Shown: piece after piece, positions 49,234-57,530 of the stretch | Layout: each line of letters begins with the position of its first letter | How positions within the stretch are numbered: position 1 is the stretch's first letter | Source of the DNA: Planctomycetaceae bacterium | GTDB lineage: Bacteria; Planctomycetota; Planctomycetia; Planctomycetales; Planctomycetaceae | Length of the DNA: 64,000 nt | Direction of reading: 5' to 3' | Assembly (NCBI GenBank): GCA_017795105.1 | Contig: CP051247.1 | Coordinates: 3,616,001-3,680,000, forward strand | Notes under the pieces: model-generated | Database searches by the model: none | Seen by the model: the letters and a program-made list of their open reading frames with translations, nothing else | What the model was told of the DNA's origin: nothing | Position numbers and translations under genes: made by a program

Positions 49234-50691
49234 TCAGCGGACGACATGAACGACCATCATGTCGTGACCTTCTGCTCCCCATTCGGTATCGGAAATCATC
49301 ACAATTCGGCTGCCTGACTTAATCAGGTTTCGTTCCTGGCCCCAGCGGACCGCAAAGTCCAGAATCGCTTTGGCTTCCTGTTCGACCACATCACTCTGAA
49401 CCGGAATGACACCCCAGTACAGGCACATCTTTGAGGCCGTCACCTTGCTGTTCGTGATCGCCAGCAGAGGAATGCTGCTCCGCTGCCGGGAAATGGCCAG
49501 AGCCGTTCGTCCCGTGCGGGTGCAAAGCACCATCAGGTCGGCGTGAAGATGTTCGGCTACGGTGCAGGCCCCCAGTGTGACGGCTTCAGTCACGACCAGA
49601 GCTCGATTCTTCGACTCCGTTTTCCAGTCGACATCTCCGCGGAGTGGGACTTCGTCTTCGGTGCAGCGGACGATGTTATCCATCATCGCGACGGCTCGCT
49701 TCGGAAACTTCCCGACTGCGGTTTCGCCGGAAAGCATCACGGCATCGGTGCCATCGAGCACGGCGTTGGCAACGTCGGCGGCTTCGGCTCGCGTCGGGAA
49801 CGGCTGCTCTTCCATGCTGTCGAGCATCTGGGTGGCCGTGATGACCGGAATCCGTCGCTCGTTGCAGTGGCGAATGATCTGCTTCTGAAGAATCGGCAGC
49901 CAGGCGATATCCGATTCGACGCCCAGGTCTCCGCGAGCGACCATCACGCCATCGCAAACTTTGGTGATGGCTTCGAGTTCGCGGATCGCCTCGACTTTTT
50001 CGATCTTGGCGATCAACTGAGGTTCGTATCCGGGGTTATGTGACTTCACGAGTTCGCGAAGCTCAATCAAATCGTCGGCACTGCGAACGAAGCTCAATCC
50101 AAAGAAGGTCAACTTCTGCGACAATCCCCAGGCGAGATCTTCTTTGTCTTTCTCGGTCAGACAGGGAGTTCGAAGCTTTGCACCCGGAAGATTGATCCCC
50201 TGACGCGAACGAATCATCCCCGGGCGATCGACCTGACAGACGATGTGATCGTCGTCCGGCTTTTCAATCACGTGCATGCCAACCGTGCCGTCGGCCAGCA
50301 GAATGATATCGTCGACGTTCAGATCGTCGATCAGATGCTCGTAGGTCGACGTCAGTTTGACGCCGTCGAACTCGACCTCGTCTTTGACGAACTCGAATCG
50401 CTGGCCCATTGCACAGTCGACGCCATCGGGCGGAAGTTCGCCGAGGCGAATTTTCGGTCCGGCCAGGTCTCCCAGGATTCCGATCGGCTGTTCCATTTCG
50501 GCGGAGAGATCGCGGATTTTCTCAACAATTTCTGCCAGCCAGTCGTAGTTGCCGTGAGCGAAGTTCAGCCGGAAAACGTCCACACCGGAGCTGATCAGTT
50601 CCTGCAGACGTTCACGGGAAGCACTGGCCGGACCAACGGTGGCGATAATCTTGGTCCGAGCCTGCTGTCCGTGAGGGTGAACGAATTCCAT
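49234..50691 (-). CDS. pyk: Pyruvate kinase
   Basis: 485 residues, normal length. TKIIATVGPASASRERL opens the barrel. RLNFAHG, then VMVARGDLGVE (metal and phosphoenolpyruvate site), ITATQMLDSMEEQPFPTRAE and DAVMLSGETAVGKFP follow. A C-terminal domain ends with the allosteric region. It makes pyruvate and ATP from phosphoenolpyruvate and ADP, the last step of glycolysis. It is divergent from the Ser/Thr kinase gene. Confidence 0.97.
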   Translation of the reverse strand: MEFVHPHGQQARTKIIATVGPASASRERLQELISSGVDVFRLNFAHGNYDWLAEIVEKIRDLSAEMEQPIGILGDLAGPKIRLGELPPDGVDCAMGQRFEFVKDEVEFDGVKLTSTYEHLIDDLNVDDIILLADGTVGMHVIEKPDDDHIVCQVDRPGMIRSRQGINLPGAKLRTPCLTEKDKEDLAWGLSQKLTFFGLSFVRSADDLIELRELVKSHNPGYEPQLIAKIEKVEAIRELEAITKVCDGVMVARGDLGVESDIAWLPILQKQIIRHCNERRIPVITATQMLDSMEEQPFPTRAEAADVANAVLDGTDAVMLSGETAVGKFPKRAVAMMDNIVRCTEDEVPLRGDVDWKTESKNRALVVTEAVTLGACTVAEHLHADLMVLCTRTGRTALAISRQRSSIPLLAITNSKVTASKMCLYWGVIPVQSDVVEQEAKAILDFAVRWGQERNLIKSGSRIVMISDTEWGAEGHDMMVVHVVR

Positions 50692-51037
50692 GAAACAGCC
50701 ACCTTTGTTTTGAGGTACTTAAGAGGAGTTGAAGGAAAATGATGCCGCCGGTCCCCCGGCAAATCACGCTTATGCTATCTGTCGAAGCCGAGAATCGCGA
50801 GAGTTTTTCGGGCCACCCGCGTTGAGATCAATACATCAAATCCTGTTGAAGTTGACGGGTTTACGTCCACAAACCCTCAAAGGTTAACGGCAGACATGTC
50901 CCCGCGACCGGTTTTCTGTAAGATTGTTATTGAGACCCGGTCTCTTGGCACTTAGTTTATGCGGACAGGACCCTGACCTGTCAGAATTTTCAGTCGACCT
51001 GCGAGTCGTCCAGCCCCACCCGGAATCACGCGACAGA
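50692..51037. other. 346-bp divergent spacer between pyk and the Ser/Thr kinase gene
   Basis: It must hold the promoters of both genes. AT-richer tracts lie at about 50825-50945 (for example TTGAAGTTGACGGG and TCTGTAAGATTG), but no pair of boxes has correct spacing and good matches. No hairpin or repeat is seen. Confidence 0.4.
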
Positions 51038-52636
51038 ATGAGTTCCACGGATCAAGACCAGAACGATGAGTCTCAGGACTCCGGCCTCGAATCTGCCACG
51101 CAGGTTTCGCCTTCCACAACGTCCCCATCCGGACCGTCTCAGGATCTTTCGGGAATGGTTCTGGGAGAGTTTCGGCTGCTGCGGCGGCTCGGCAAAGGGG
51201 GCATGGCCAACGTCTATCTGGCGGAACAGACTGCGCTCAACCGTCATGTCGCCGTGAAGGTGATGAAGTCCGATCTGGTCTCGGATGAGACCTATCTGGA
51301 TCGCTTCAAGACCGAAGCGATGGCCGCCGCGAACCTGAATCACGTCAACATCGTGCAGGTTTATACGATTGGCGAGGCCGACGGATACCATTACATCGCT
51401 CAGGAATACGTTCAGGGGATGAACCTTCGCGATTTCATCCGTCGTAAAGGGCCTCCCGAACTTCCGGTAGCGCTGCACATCATTCGTCAGATCGCCTCGG
51501 CTCTGCAGAAAGCCGGGGAAGCCGGGATCGTTCACCGCGATATCAAACCGGAAAACATTCTGATCAGCCGCAAAGGCGTGGTGAAAGTTGCCGATTTCGG
51601 ACTGGCTCAGCTCACCCTGGGCGGCGAACGAATGCACCTGACTCAGGAAGGCGTGACCATGGGGACGCCGCTTTACATGAGTCCGGAGCAGGTCAAAGGC
51701 AACAAAGTTGACCACCGCAGCGACCTCTATTCGCTGGGAGTGACGTGTTACCACATGCTGGCTGGCCGGCCTCCGTTCCGTGGGCAGACAGCAATCGCAA
51801 TTGCGATGAAGCAAGTTAACGCTCAGCCGGCTCCGTTGCACAAGCGGCGTCCCGATCTGCCGAAGCGGGTCTGCGACATGGTTCACAAGATGATCGCCAA
51901 GAAGGCGACGGACCGCTACACCGATGCCGGCGAAGTGCTTCAGGAAATCCGGCAGATCATGCGGACCCTGCAGGGGTCGAAAGACGAGATTGCTGTCACG
52001 GCGTTCGAAGATTCTACCGGCAGCCTGAGCGAGGTGGTGACGCAGCCGCGAACGAAGGCGGCTTCAGGTTCGTCCGCGTTCAACTGGAAGCGGTACGTTC
52101 TGCTGGGACTCTTGTTCCTGATTGTCGGCGGTGGCCTAGGCTGGTTCGCGCGTCCGCGACTTCCTCAGAATCCTCCGTTGCAGGCGACGCAGCGAAGCAC
52201 GCCCCGCGAACAGTTCGCCGATGCCATGCTGGCCGGCAGCAGCGAAGATGCCTGGAAGGCACTCCGCGAATTTCATCGCACGTCGGAAGAACGCTGGCGA
52301 GCCGAAGTGCGGCTGGCCATTCTGTATCTGAATCAGGGCCGGTACGAAGAAGCCGGGAAGATCTTCGAGAACTTCATCGAGCAGGGAGCAGCCGACAAGT
52401 TCAATCTTGTTCCCGTCGGCTTTGCCGGCCGAGCCGTGATCGCTTCGCTCAAGCGGGATTACGCGACCTCCGATCGCATCCTCGCAGAGAACTCACAGCG
52501 GATCACCGAGCACCTCGAAGGCCCGATGAAACCGCTCGTGCAGGAGACGGTTCGCCAGAACCAGGCTCACCTCGAGAAGCCGCGAATCACGCTGGAGAAA
52601 CTGTTCCCGGAAGAACTGCCGACGCAGGAATCGTGA
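51038..52636 (+). CDS. Membrane-bound Ser/Thr protein kinase
   Basis: 532 residues from ATG 51038. A Ser/Asp/Gln-rich N-terminus (1-45) precedes a Hanks-type kinase (about 50-310): LGKGGMANVYLAE glycine loop, VAVKVMKSD lysine, HRDIKPENIL catalytic loop, DFGLAQ, and GTPLYMSPEQ. A linker to about 350 leads to one membrane helix (about 355-372, LLGLLFLIVGGGLGWFA). An extracytoplasmic C-terminus of about 160 residues looks helical and TPR-like (AILYLNQGRYEEAGKIFENF). There are no PASTA repeats. It probably senses envelope signals. An exported protein follows 73 bp downstream. Confidence 0.95.
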   Translation: MSSTDQDQNDESQDSGLESATQVSPSTTSPSGPSQDLSGMVLGEFRLLRRLGKGGMANVYLAEQTALNRHVAVKVMKSDLVSDETYLDRFKTEAMAAANLNHVNIVQVYTIGEADGYHYIAQEYVQGMNLRDFIRRKGPPELPVALHIIRQIASALQKAGEAGIVHRDIKPENILISRKGVVKVADFGLAQLTLGGERMHLTQEGVTMGTPLYMSPEQVKGNKVDHRSDLYSLGVTCYHMLAGRPPFRGQTAIAIAMKQVNAQPAPLHKRRPDLPKRVCDMVHKMIAKKATDRYTDAGEVLQEIRQIMRTLQGSKDEIAVTAFEDSTGSLSEVVTQPRTKAASGSSAFNWKRYVLLGLLFLIVGGGLGWFARPRLPQNPPLQATQRSTPREQFADAMLAGSSEDAWKALREFHRTSEERWRAEVRLAILYLNQGRYEEAGKIFENFIEQGAADKFNLVPVGFAGRAVIASLKRDYATSDRILAENSQRITEHLEGPMKPLVQETVRQNQAHLEKPRITLEKLFPEELPTQES

Positions 52637-52709
52637 CCTGTTGACAGTTGCCAAATGATCAGGCAAGATGCAGGAGACCTTTCCGCGGGCCCATCTCGGA
52701 GGTTCTCTC

Positions 52710-53258
52710 ATGCGAATGACATCGACCGCACTCACATTTTGCGGAGCGATTCTCTTTTCCGCGAATTCTCTGTTTGCTCAGTTCGGCGGAGGTGGCTTCA
52801 CCGACTTCGTCCCGGTTGAACAGCAGTCCGGAATGGGCATGCCGGTCTCGACAATGGGAATAATGATTGTCGTAGCCGAGTCGGGTGATCGAGCAGGAGC
52901 TCTCAGCGTGGAACATGGGGAATGGAAAGGTGTCAAACTCGACTCGGCTCTCAAGTCGCCGGGCAGTTACATCGTCGGCCAAGGTGTCGCGGTGATTCAC
53001 ACCCAGAAATCGCTCTATGCGTTTGGTGGGAAACGAGGCCAGTGGCGACGGCTCGAATTGCCGGAGAATGCCCAGGGCCAGCCGAGCGTTTCTCACAACC
53101 TCATTCAGTATATGCATGGGGACATGCTCTACACGTTCTGTGCAGATTCCATCTTCTGGAGCGGGATCAATATGAAGACCGGCGAAATCTGGAAAGACCC
53201 CGGCCTCCGTGAACTCGACATGCGAAGCGAAACTGCCGTCGAAGAGGTGGCCGAGTAA
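52710..53258 (+). CDS. Secreted protein, paralog of 53947-54423
   Basis: 182 residues from ATG 52710, with GGAGG seven bases upstream. A signal peptide (about 1-26, ending SLFAQFGG) is followed by a domain of about 120 residues made of short strands: YAFGGKRGQWRRLELPE, then MLYTFCADSIFWSGINMKTG. The same layout recurs in the protein at 53947. I recognise no family; the pattern resembles a few blades of a beta-propeller. It is downstream of the kinase gene. Confidence 0.75.
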   Translation: MRMTSTALTFCGAILFSANSLFAQFGGGGFTDFVPVEQQSGMGMPVSTMGIMIVVAESGDRAGALSVEHGEWKGVKLDSALKSPGSYIVGQGVAVIHTQKSLYAFGGKRGQWRRLELPENAQGQPSVSHNLIQYMHGDMLYTFCADSIFWSGINMKTGEIWKDPGLRELDMRSETAVEEVAE

Positions 53259-53278
53259 ACGCTCGCAAGTTTGAGGGA

Positions 53279-53409
53279 GGGTAGCCCCAGTTGATACAGC
53301 AGGAGTGGCAAGCCACAGGAGGTTGCTGGATCATCCGGCATGGTCAATGTGCTCCGAGATCGCTTACCGACTACGTCGGACTCGATCGCGTAGCAAGCGG
53401 AGTTACCCT
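53279..53409. repeat. Decayed copy of element B
   Basis: 131 bp. The left part (GGGTAGCCCCAGTTGAT and GGCAAGCCACAGGAGGT) matches one end of element B at 56492-56625. The right part read back (AGGGTAACTCCGC, then GAGTCCGACGTAGTCGG) matches the other end. The length is almost the same as the intact copy (134 bp). It lies directly before the hypothetical gene at 53477. Confidence 0.65.
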
Positions 53410-53476
53410 TTCAAGAATCCGTGTGATTGGCACTTTGGGTATGAAGCAGGATTGCAATTCCGCGAGTGACAACGCA

Positions 53477-53863
53477 ATGCGGCACGAGGCGGCGTTTATT
53501 CAAGCGTTTGTCCGCCGGGATCTGCGCAATCGCTATCGAACATTGCTCTCCAATCCGAAGAAGCGGGGCAAAATCACGAACCGGTTTTGCCATGAGTTCG
53601 ACTTCGTCCGACACCTCGCCGAACAGATCGAGCGTGTGCCGAATTGCTCCAATCTGTTGAAGGAGTGTGGAGCCGGCCCTTCGGCGGTTCTGATTGGTGG
53701 TACTAATGAAATCGATGGTCGCGAGTTTACACTCGAAGCAGCTGTCGAACGCGCGATGGGCTACGGCGGCGGCGTGATCGTTTCGTGCATTCCCGGTCGA
53801 CTGGCCCTGTTGATTCAGGAGTTTCCGCCGGGTGATTTGTTTCTGTTTCTCGCGACCGATTAG
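53477..53863 (+). CDS. Hypothetical cytosolic protein
   Basis: 128 residues from ATG 53477; an ATG at 53441, just past the repeat, would add 12 residues, and neither has a clear ribosome site. The N-terminal half is basic and helical (FVRRDLRNRYRTLLSNPKKR). The second half has GPSAVLIGGTNEIDGREFTL, then GYGGGVIVSCIPGRLALLIQ and an end in FLFLATD. There is no signal peptide or membrane helix. The family is unrecognised. It sits between two related secreted-protein genes and just after a decayed repeat, with lower GC than its neighbours. Confidence 0.6.
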   Translation: MRHEAAFIQAFVRRDLRNRYRTLLSNPKKRGKITNRFCHEFDFVRHLAEQIERVPNCSNLLKECGAGPSAVLIGGTNEIDGREFTLEAAVERAMGYGGGVIVSCIPGRLALLIQEFPPGDLFLFLATD

Positions 53864-53946
53864 CCGGTGTGAAAGACTTTCCCCAACCACGCAATTACTG
53901 CGTTCAATCAAGCCCGCGAGAAATGTTCGCGGAAAGGTGAAGTTTG

Positions 53947-54423
53947 ATGCGATTCTTCCTCATGAGTTCTACCGTTATCTTCGGTCTTGCCATCTTCTCT
54001 CAACCAGTGATCTCGGAGGATGATTCGTTCTTCAAACCTGGGCACTCAATGAATCCTGAGTTGCAGGTGGTCGTTTCCGAGTCCCGGAAAGTGATCGCTG
54101 CTTATAGCAGGAAAACGGCAACATGGAGCCACATCGAATTAACGTCCCCTTTAGAAAAGGACTCGGTTGTATTTGGCGCCGCAGTCGTCGTTTGTACTAC
54201 GGACGAAGAAGTCTGCGCGTTTAAGGCCGAGACTGGGAAATGGACGGTCCTGAAGTTAAGAGATGATGCTCAACCGGTAGCCAAAATTGGTCATTGGATT
54301 GAGGTCATAGATCGCGACCATCTTTATACGTTTGGGTTTGACGCCATTCGCTGGTCCGGCGTGGACGTCAAATCCGGAATTCCACTTCCTCTCGGATTTG
54401 ATTCGCCACAACAGGCTCGATAG
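53947..54423 (+). CDS. Secreted protein, paralog of 52710-53258
   Basis: 158 residues from ATG 53947, with AAGGTG upstream. A signal peptide (about 1-24) is followed by the same strand pattern as the protein at 52710. CAFKAETGKWTVLKLRDDAQ aligns with YAFGGKRGQWRRLELPENAQ, and HLYTFGFDAIRWSGVDVKSG aligns with MLYTFCADSIFWSGINMKTG. The two differ in length at the C-terminus. They look like a divergent duplicate pair separated by the gene at 53477. The function is unknown. Confidence 0.72.
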   Translation: MRFFLMSSTVIFGLAIFSQPVISEDDSFFKPGHSMNPELQVVVSESRKVIAAYSRKTATWSHIELTSPLEKDSVVFGAAVVVCTTDEEVCAFKAETGKWTVLKLRDDAQPVAKIGHWIEVIDRDHLYTFGFDAIRWSGVDVKSGIPLPLGFDSPQQAR

Positions 54424-54465
54424 GCCGAACGACGCTCTCATTCGATGTCGATGCGAGTTCGGATG

Positions 54466-54521
54466 GTACGACCTCTTGCTGACTTCGTCGGACTCGATAG
54501 CGGAGCAACCGAAGTTACCCT
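54466..54521. repeat. Half-copy of element B
   Basis: Read back from 54521, AGGGTAACTTCGGTTGCTCC and GAGTCCGACGAAGTCAGCAAGA follow the left end of element B closely. The other end is missing. It lies in the spacer between the paralog and the dihydrouridine synthase stop. Confidence 0.55.
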
Positions 54522-54542
54522 GTTGAGGGCAACGTTTTAGCG

Positions 54543-55667
54543 CTACCAGCGTTCGACGGGGCCGGCGGGGACGGGGACCTGGAGTTCGGGGAGGAGGCCG
54601 GTTTTAGAGCCTTCGATCGGGCCGGCGTCTTCGATTTCCTGCATCGCTTCCAGAAACTCCTCTCGCGTGGAGGCCTTCTGCACGAGTTCGCGGCGTTTCG
54701 CTTTCACCCGCATCGCTTTCAGGTACCAGTGAACTGTCCGACGATATGCGATCAATGCGCTTTCCGGACCATCGAGCTCTTCCAGGTAGTGGTACTGCTT
54801 CATCACCAGCGATAGCCGTTCGTTGAAGTTGCCGGGGGGATCGTAGGAGCCGGTCGTTTCCCACTGGACGAGCTGTTTGAAGATCCACGGATTTGCCAGC
54901 GCTCCGCGGCCGATGCTGATGGCCGTGCATCCCGTTCGCTCCAGCATCCGGGCGGCATCGGGAATGGAGCGGATATCCCCGTTGCCGATGACCGGAATCG
55001 ATTCGACTGCTTCGGCGACGCGGCGAATTCCCCCCAAATCGACCGAGCCTCCGAATCCCTGGGCCCGGGTTCGGCCATGGATGGCGACGGCTTTCACGCC
55101 GACCTTCTCGAATTCGCGGGAAAAGAAGGGAGCGGTCAGTTTGGTGTCATCCCAGCCGAGCCGCATTTTGACGGTGACGGGCAGCTTCGTCGCTTCGACG
55201 ACCGTCTGCACAAGGCCGATGGTCTGGTCAGGGCTGCACATCATGCTCGCCCCTGCTCCGTTCTTCGTCACATGGTCGACCGGACAGCCCATGTTGATGT
55301 CGATCGATTCGACGTTGCCGAGGTTCTCGATGTATTGAGCCGCGTCTCGCATGAAGGCCGGCTCGCTGCCAAAGATCTGCACCGCGAACGGTGTGTCTTT
55401 CGGACAGGTGCGGATCAACGCCAGCGACTTCGCGCTTCCCGCCAGCAGCGCCCGGGCATTCACCAGATCACAGGTTCCCATGCCGAGACCGCCGCATTCG
55501 CGCACGACTCGACGGAACGGCAGGTTCGTGTATTTGGCCAGCGGCGACAGGCTGTACCGCGACGGCAGCTGGATCGAGCCGATCGAGACCGTTGGCATCG
55601 GAGCCGGCTTCGGGTAATGGAAGCGGCCGTCGATCAGTTCAGGCGTGGGAAGTTCAGAAACGCTCAT
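54543..55667 (-). CDS. tRNA-dihydrouridine synthase
   Basis: 374 residues. A TIM barrel of the Dus family: RYSLSPLAKYTNLPFRRV near the start; FAVQIFGSEP; IDINMGCPVDHVTKNGAGA with the catalytic Cys; VTVKMRLGWDD; AIHGRTRAQGFGGS; IPVIGNGDIRS; and ISIGRGALANPW. It reduces uridines in tRNA with FMN and NADPH. Subtype (DusB-like) is likely but not proven. The N-terminal 30 residues are an extension. It is divergent from the SDR gene with 83 bp between them. Confidence 0.95.
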   Translation of the reverse strand: MSVSELPTPELIDGRFHYPKPAPMPTVSIGSIQLPSRYSLSPLAKYTNLPFRRVVRECGGLGMGTCDLVNARALLAGSAKSLALIRTCPKDTPFAVQIFGSEPAFMRDAAQYIENLGNVESIDINMGCPVDHVTKNGAGASMMCSPDQTIGLVQTVVEATKLPVTVKMRLGWDDTKLTAPFFSREFEKVGVKAVAIHGRTRAQGFGGSVDLGGIRRVAEAVESIPVIGNGDIRSIPDAARMLERTGCTAISIGRGALANPWIFKQLVQWETTGSYDPPGNFNERLSLVMKQYHYLEELDGPESALIAYRRTVHWYLKAMRVKAKRRELVQKASTREEFLEAMQEIEDAGPIEGSKTGLLPELQVPVPAGPVERW

Positions 55668-55750
55668 GGGGTCTTGGGCAGGTGGGAACTCGGAATGGCT
55701 TCAACTATAGTACGGGCGAAGACCACGCAGGAAGTATAAGGATTTCGAGA

Positions 55751-56476
55751 ATGCCGAAAACCATCTTTATTACCGGAGTCAGTTCCGGGCTTGGCCACGG
55801 GCTGGCGGAATACTATCTGGCGCAGGGGCATACGGTCCTCGGCTGCAGTCGAAGACAGCCCGAAATTGAGGCCGGTTCCGGGAAATTCCGCTTTGCGGCG
55901 GGCGATCTCAGTGATTTCGAGAGTGTGCCGGCCCTGTTGGAAGACCTGTTCGCCGGCGTTGAGAACTGCGATCTGGCGATTTTGAATGCCGGGATTCTGA
56001 GCCCCTTCGGCGACATGCAGGAAACTTCGCTGGACGACTGCCGACGAGTGATGGACATCAATGTCTGGGCGAACAAAATCGTGCTCGACTGGCTGCTGCC
56101 CCGCTTTCCACAGATGCAGCAGGTGGCGGTGATTTCGTCGGGAGCAGCAGTGAATGGAAATCGCGGGTGGAACGCCTACTCGATTTCCAAGGCGGCGGTG
56201 AATATGCTCACGACACTTTACAGCCGCGAAGCCGAAGGAACGCACTTCTGTGCAATTGCCCCGGGACTGATCGCAACGCACATGCAGGATGTCCTCTGCA
56301 ATCTGCCGGAGGATGAACGCTTTCCGACACTGGAATCGCTGAAGTCCCGTCGCGGCACGCCGCAAATGCCAACGCCGGCCGAACTGGCGCCCAAAATTGC
56401 CTCGGCCATCGAGAAGGCACCGGAGCAGGTGGAATCAGGGGCGTTCTTCGACATTCGAAAAGTGGACTGGGTGTAG
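55751..56476 (+). CDS. Short-chain dehydrogenase/reductase
   Basis: 241 residues from ATG 55751. TGVSSGLGHGLAEYY is the TGxxxGxG cofactor motif, LAILNAGIL the NAG motif, and YSISK (in NAYSISKAAVN) the catalytic Tyr/Lys pair, with the Ser in VISSGAAV. HFCAIAPGLIATHM follows where the family has its PG motif. It is an NAD(P)-dependent oxidoreductase of unknown substrate. Element B separates it from fabI, so the pair may or may not be co-transcribed. Confidence 0.92.
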   Translation: MPKTIFITGVSSGLGHGLAEYYLAQGHTVLGCSRRQPEIEAGSGKFRFAAGDLSDFESVPALLEDLFAGVENCDLAILNAGILSPFGDMQETSLDDCRRVMDINVWANKIVLDWLLPRFPQMQQVAVISSGAAVNGNRGWNAYSISKAAVNMLTTLYSREAEGTHFCAIAPGLIATHMQDVLCNLPEDERFPTLESLKSRRGTPQMPTPAELAPKIASAIEKAPEQVESGAFFDIRKVDWV

Positions 56477-56491
56477 TTTCGGCGTACTGAT

Positions 56492-56625
56492 GGGTAGCCC
56501 CGGTTGCTCCGCTACCGGGGCCGACGGAGTCGGCAAGAGGTCTTGTCCATCCGTTTTAATCAATATCGGTCGACGAGAGACCTCCTGTGGCTGCGCCACC
56601 CCGGTTGAATCAACCGGGGCTACCC
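56492..56625. repeat. Hairpin-tipped inverted-repeat element B, intact copy
   Basis: 134 bp bounded by perfect 15-bp inverted ends (GGGTAGCCCCGGTTG and its complement). Each end folds into a hairpin: CCCCGGT and ACCGGGG on the left, CCCCGGTTG and CAACCGGGG on the right. Inside, GAGGTCT and AGACCTC are inverted as well. It lies between the SDR and fabI genes. Two decayed copies lie at 53279-53409 and 54466-54521. Confidence 0.8.
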
Positions 56626-56650
56626 TTACGTTAGAACTGGAAACGAACTG

Positions 56651-57454
56651 ATGGACTATCTGAAGCTTTCGGGGAAGAACTTTCTCGTGACCGGGGTCGC
56701 GAATCGGAAGAGCGTGGCCTGGCATACGGCGAAGCTGCTGGAAGAAGCCGGGGCGACGGTGATCTACTCCGTCCGTTCCGAACAGCGCAAAGAATCATTG
56801 GCGAAGCTGCTGGCCGGCAAGCCGGTCTATATCTGCGATGTCGAACGGCAGGAAGAGATTGATCGTTTGCGGGAGGAAGTCGGTGCTGACTACGAGGTCC
56901 TGCATGGTCTCGTGCATTCGATCGCTTTCGCCGACTACTCGGGCGGCTGGCTGCCGTTTCATGAGACGCCGCGAGCCGCGTTTCTACAGAGTGTCGATAT
57001 CTCCTGTTACTCGCTCATTGCGCTGGCCAATGCCTTCAAGCCGATGTGGGATGCCGATGCGAGCATCGTGACCGTTTCCATCTCGACAACGCGGATGGCA
57101 GCCGAGAATTACGGGTTCATGGCTCCGGTAAAGGCGGCTCTCGATTCGACCGTCTGCTTTCTGGCCAAGTCGTTCTCGAAGTTCTCTCGGGTCCGCTTCA
57201 ATGCCGTTTGTCCCGGCCTGTTGAAGACGTCCGCTTCAGCGGGAATCCCGGGATACGTCGACAGCTACCTGCATGCAGAGAAAGCGACGCTGCGCAAAGC
57301 AGCCGTGCAGACCGAAGAGGTCGCCGATGCAATCGCGTTTCTGCTCAGCCCGCGGTCGTCGGGGATCAACTCGCAGGGGCTCGTGATCGATGCGGGAATG
57401 GGGACGAACTATTTCGACGAGTCTCTGGTCCGGCCCGATCAGCTGTCGGAATAA
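56651..57454 (+). CDS. fabI: Enoyl-[acyl-carrier-protein] reductase (NADH)
   Basis: 267 residues. VTGVANRKSVAWHTAKLLE is the cofactor region with the FabI-type substitution of the usual TGxxxGxG. LVHSIAFA and YSLIALANAF follow. YGFMAPVKAAL provides the FabI catalytic Tyr-x6-Lys. FNAVCPGLLKTSA and SRPSSGINSQ-like (SPRSSGINSQGLVIDAG) near the C-terminus complete the fold. It makes saturated acyl-ACP in the last step of each elongation round. It starts 26 bp after element B and ends in a bidirectional terminator. Confidence 0.93.
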   Translation: MDYLKLSGKNFLVTGVANRKSVAWHTAKLLEEAGATVIYSVRSEQRKESLAKLLAGKPVYICDVERQEEIDRLREEVGADYEVLHGLVHSIAFADYSGGWLPFHETPRAAFLQSVDISCYSLIALANAFKPMWDADASIVTVSISTTRMAAENYGFMAPVKAALDSTVCFLAKSFSKFSRVRFNAVCPGLLKTSASAGIPGYVDSYLHAEKATLRKAAVQTEEVADAIAFLLSPRSSGINSQGLVIDAGMGTNYFDESLVRPDQLSE

Positions 57455-57467
57455 AGAAAACGCTGGC

Positions 57468-57520
57468 GACGGAAAAGAAAAAGGGCAGACGACTCCGCGG
57501 AATCGTCTGCCCTGGTTTTC
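57468..57520. terminator. Bidirectional intrinsic terminator
   Basis: GGGCAGACGA and TCGTCTGCCC form a perfect 10-bp stem (57483-57492 and 57503-57512). TGGTTTTC follows on the plus strand; on the minus strand the stem is followed by CCC then TTTTTCTTTTCC. It serves both fabI and the convergent propeller gene. Confidence 0.85.
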
Positions 57521-57530
57521 ATCCATCCGG

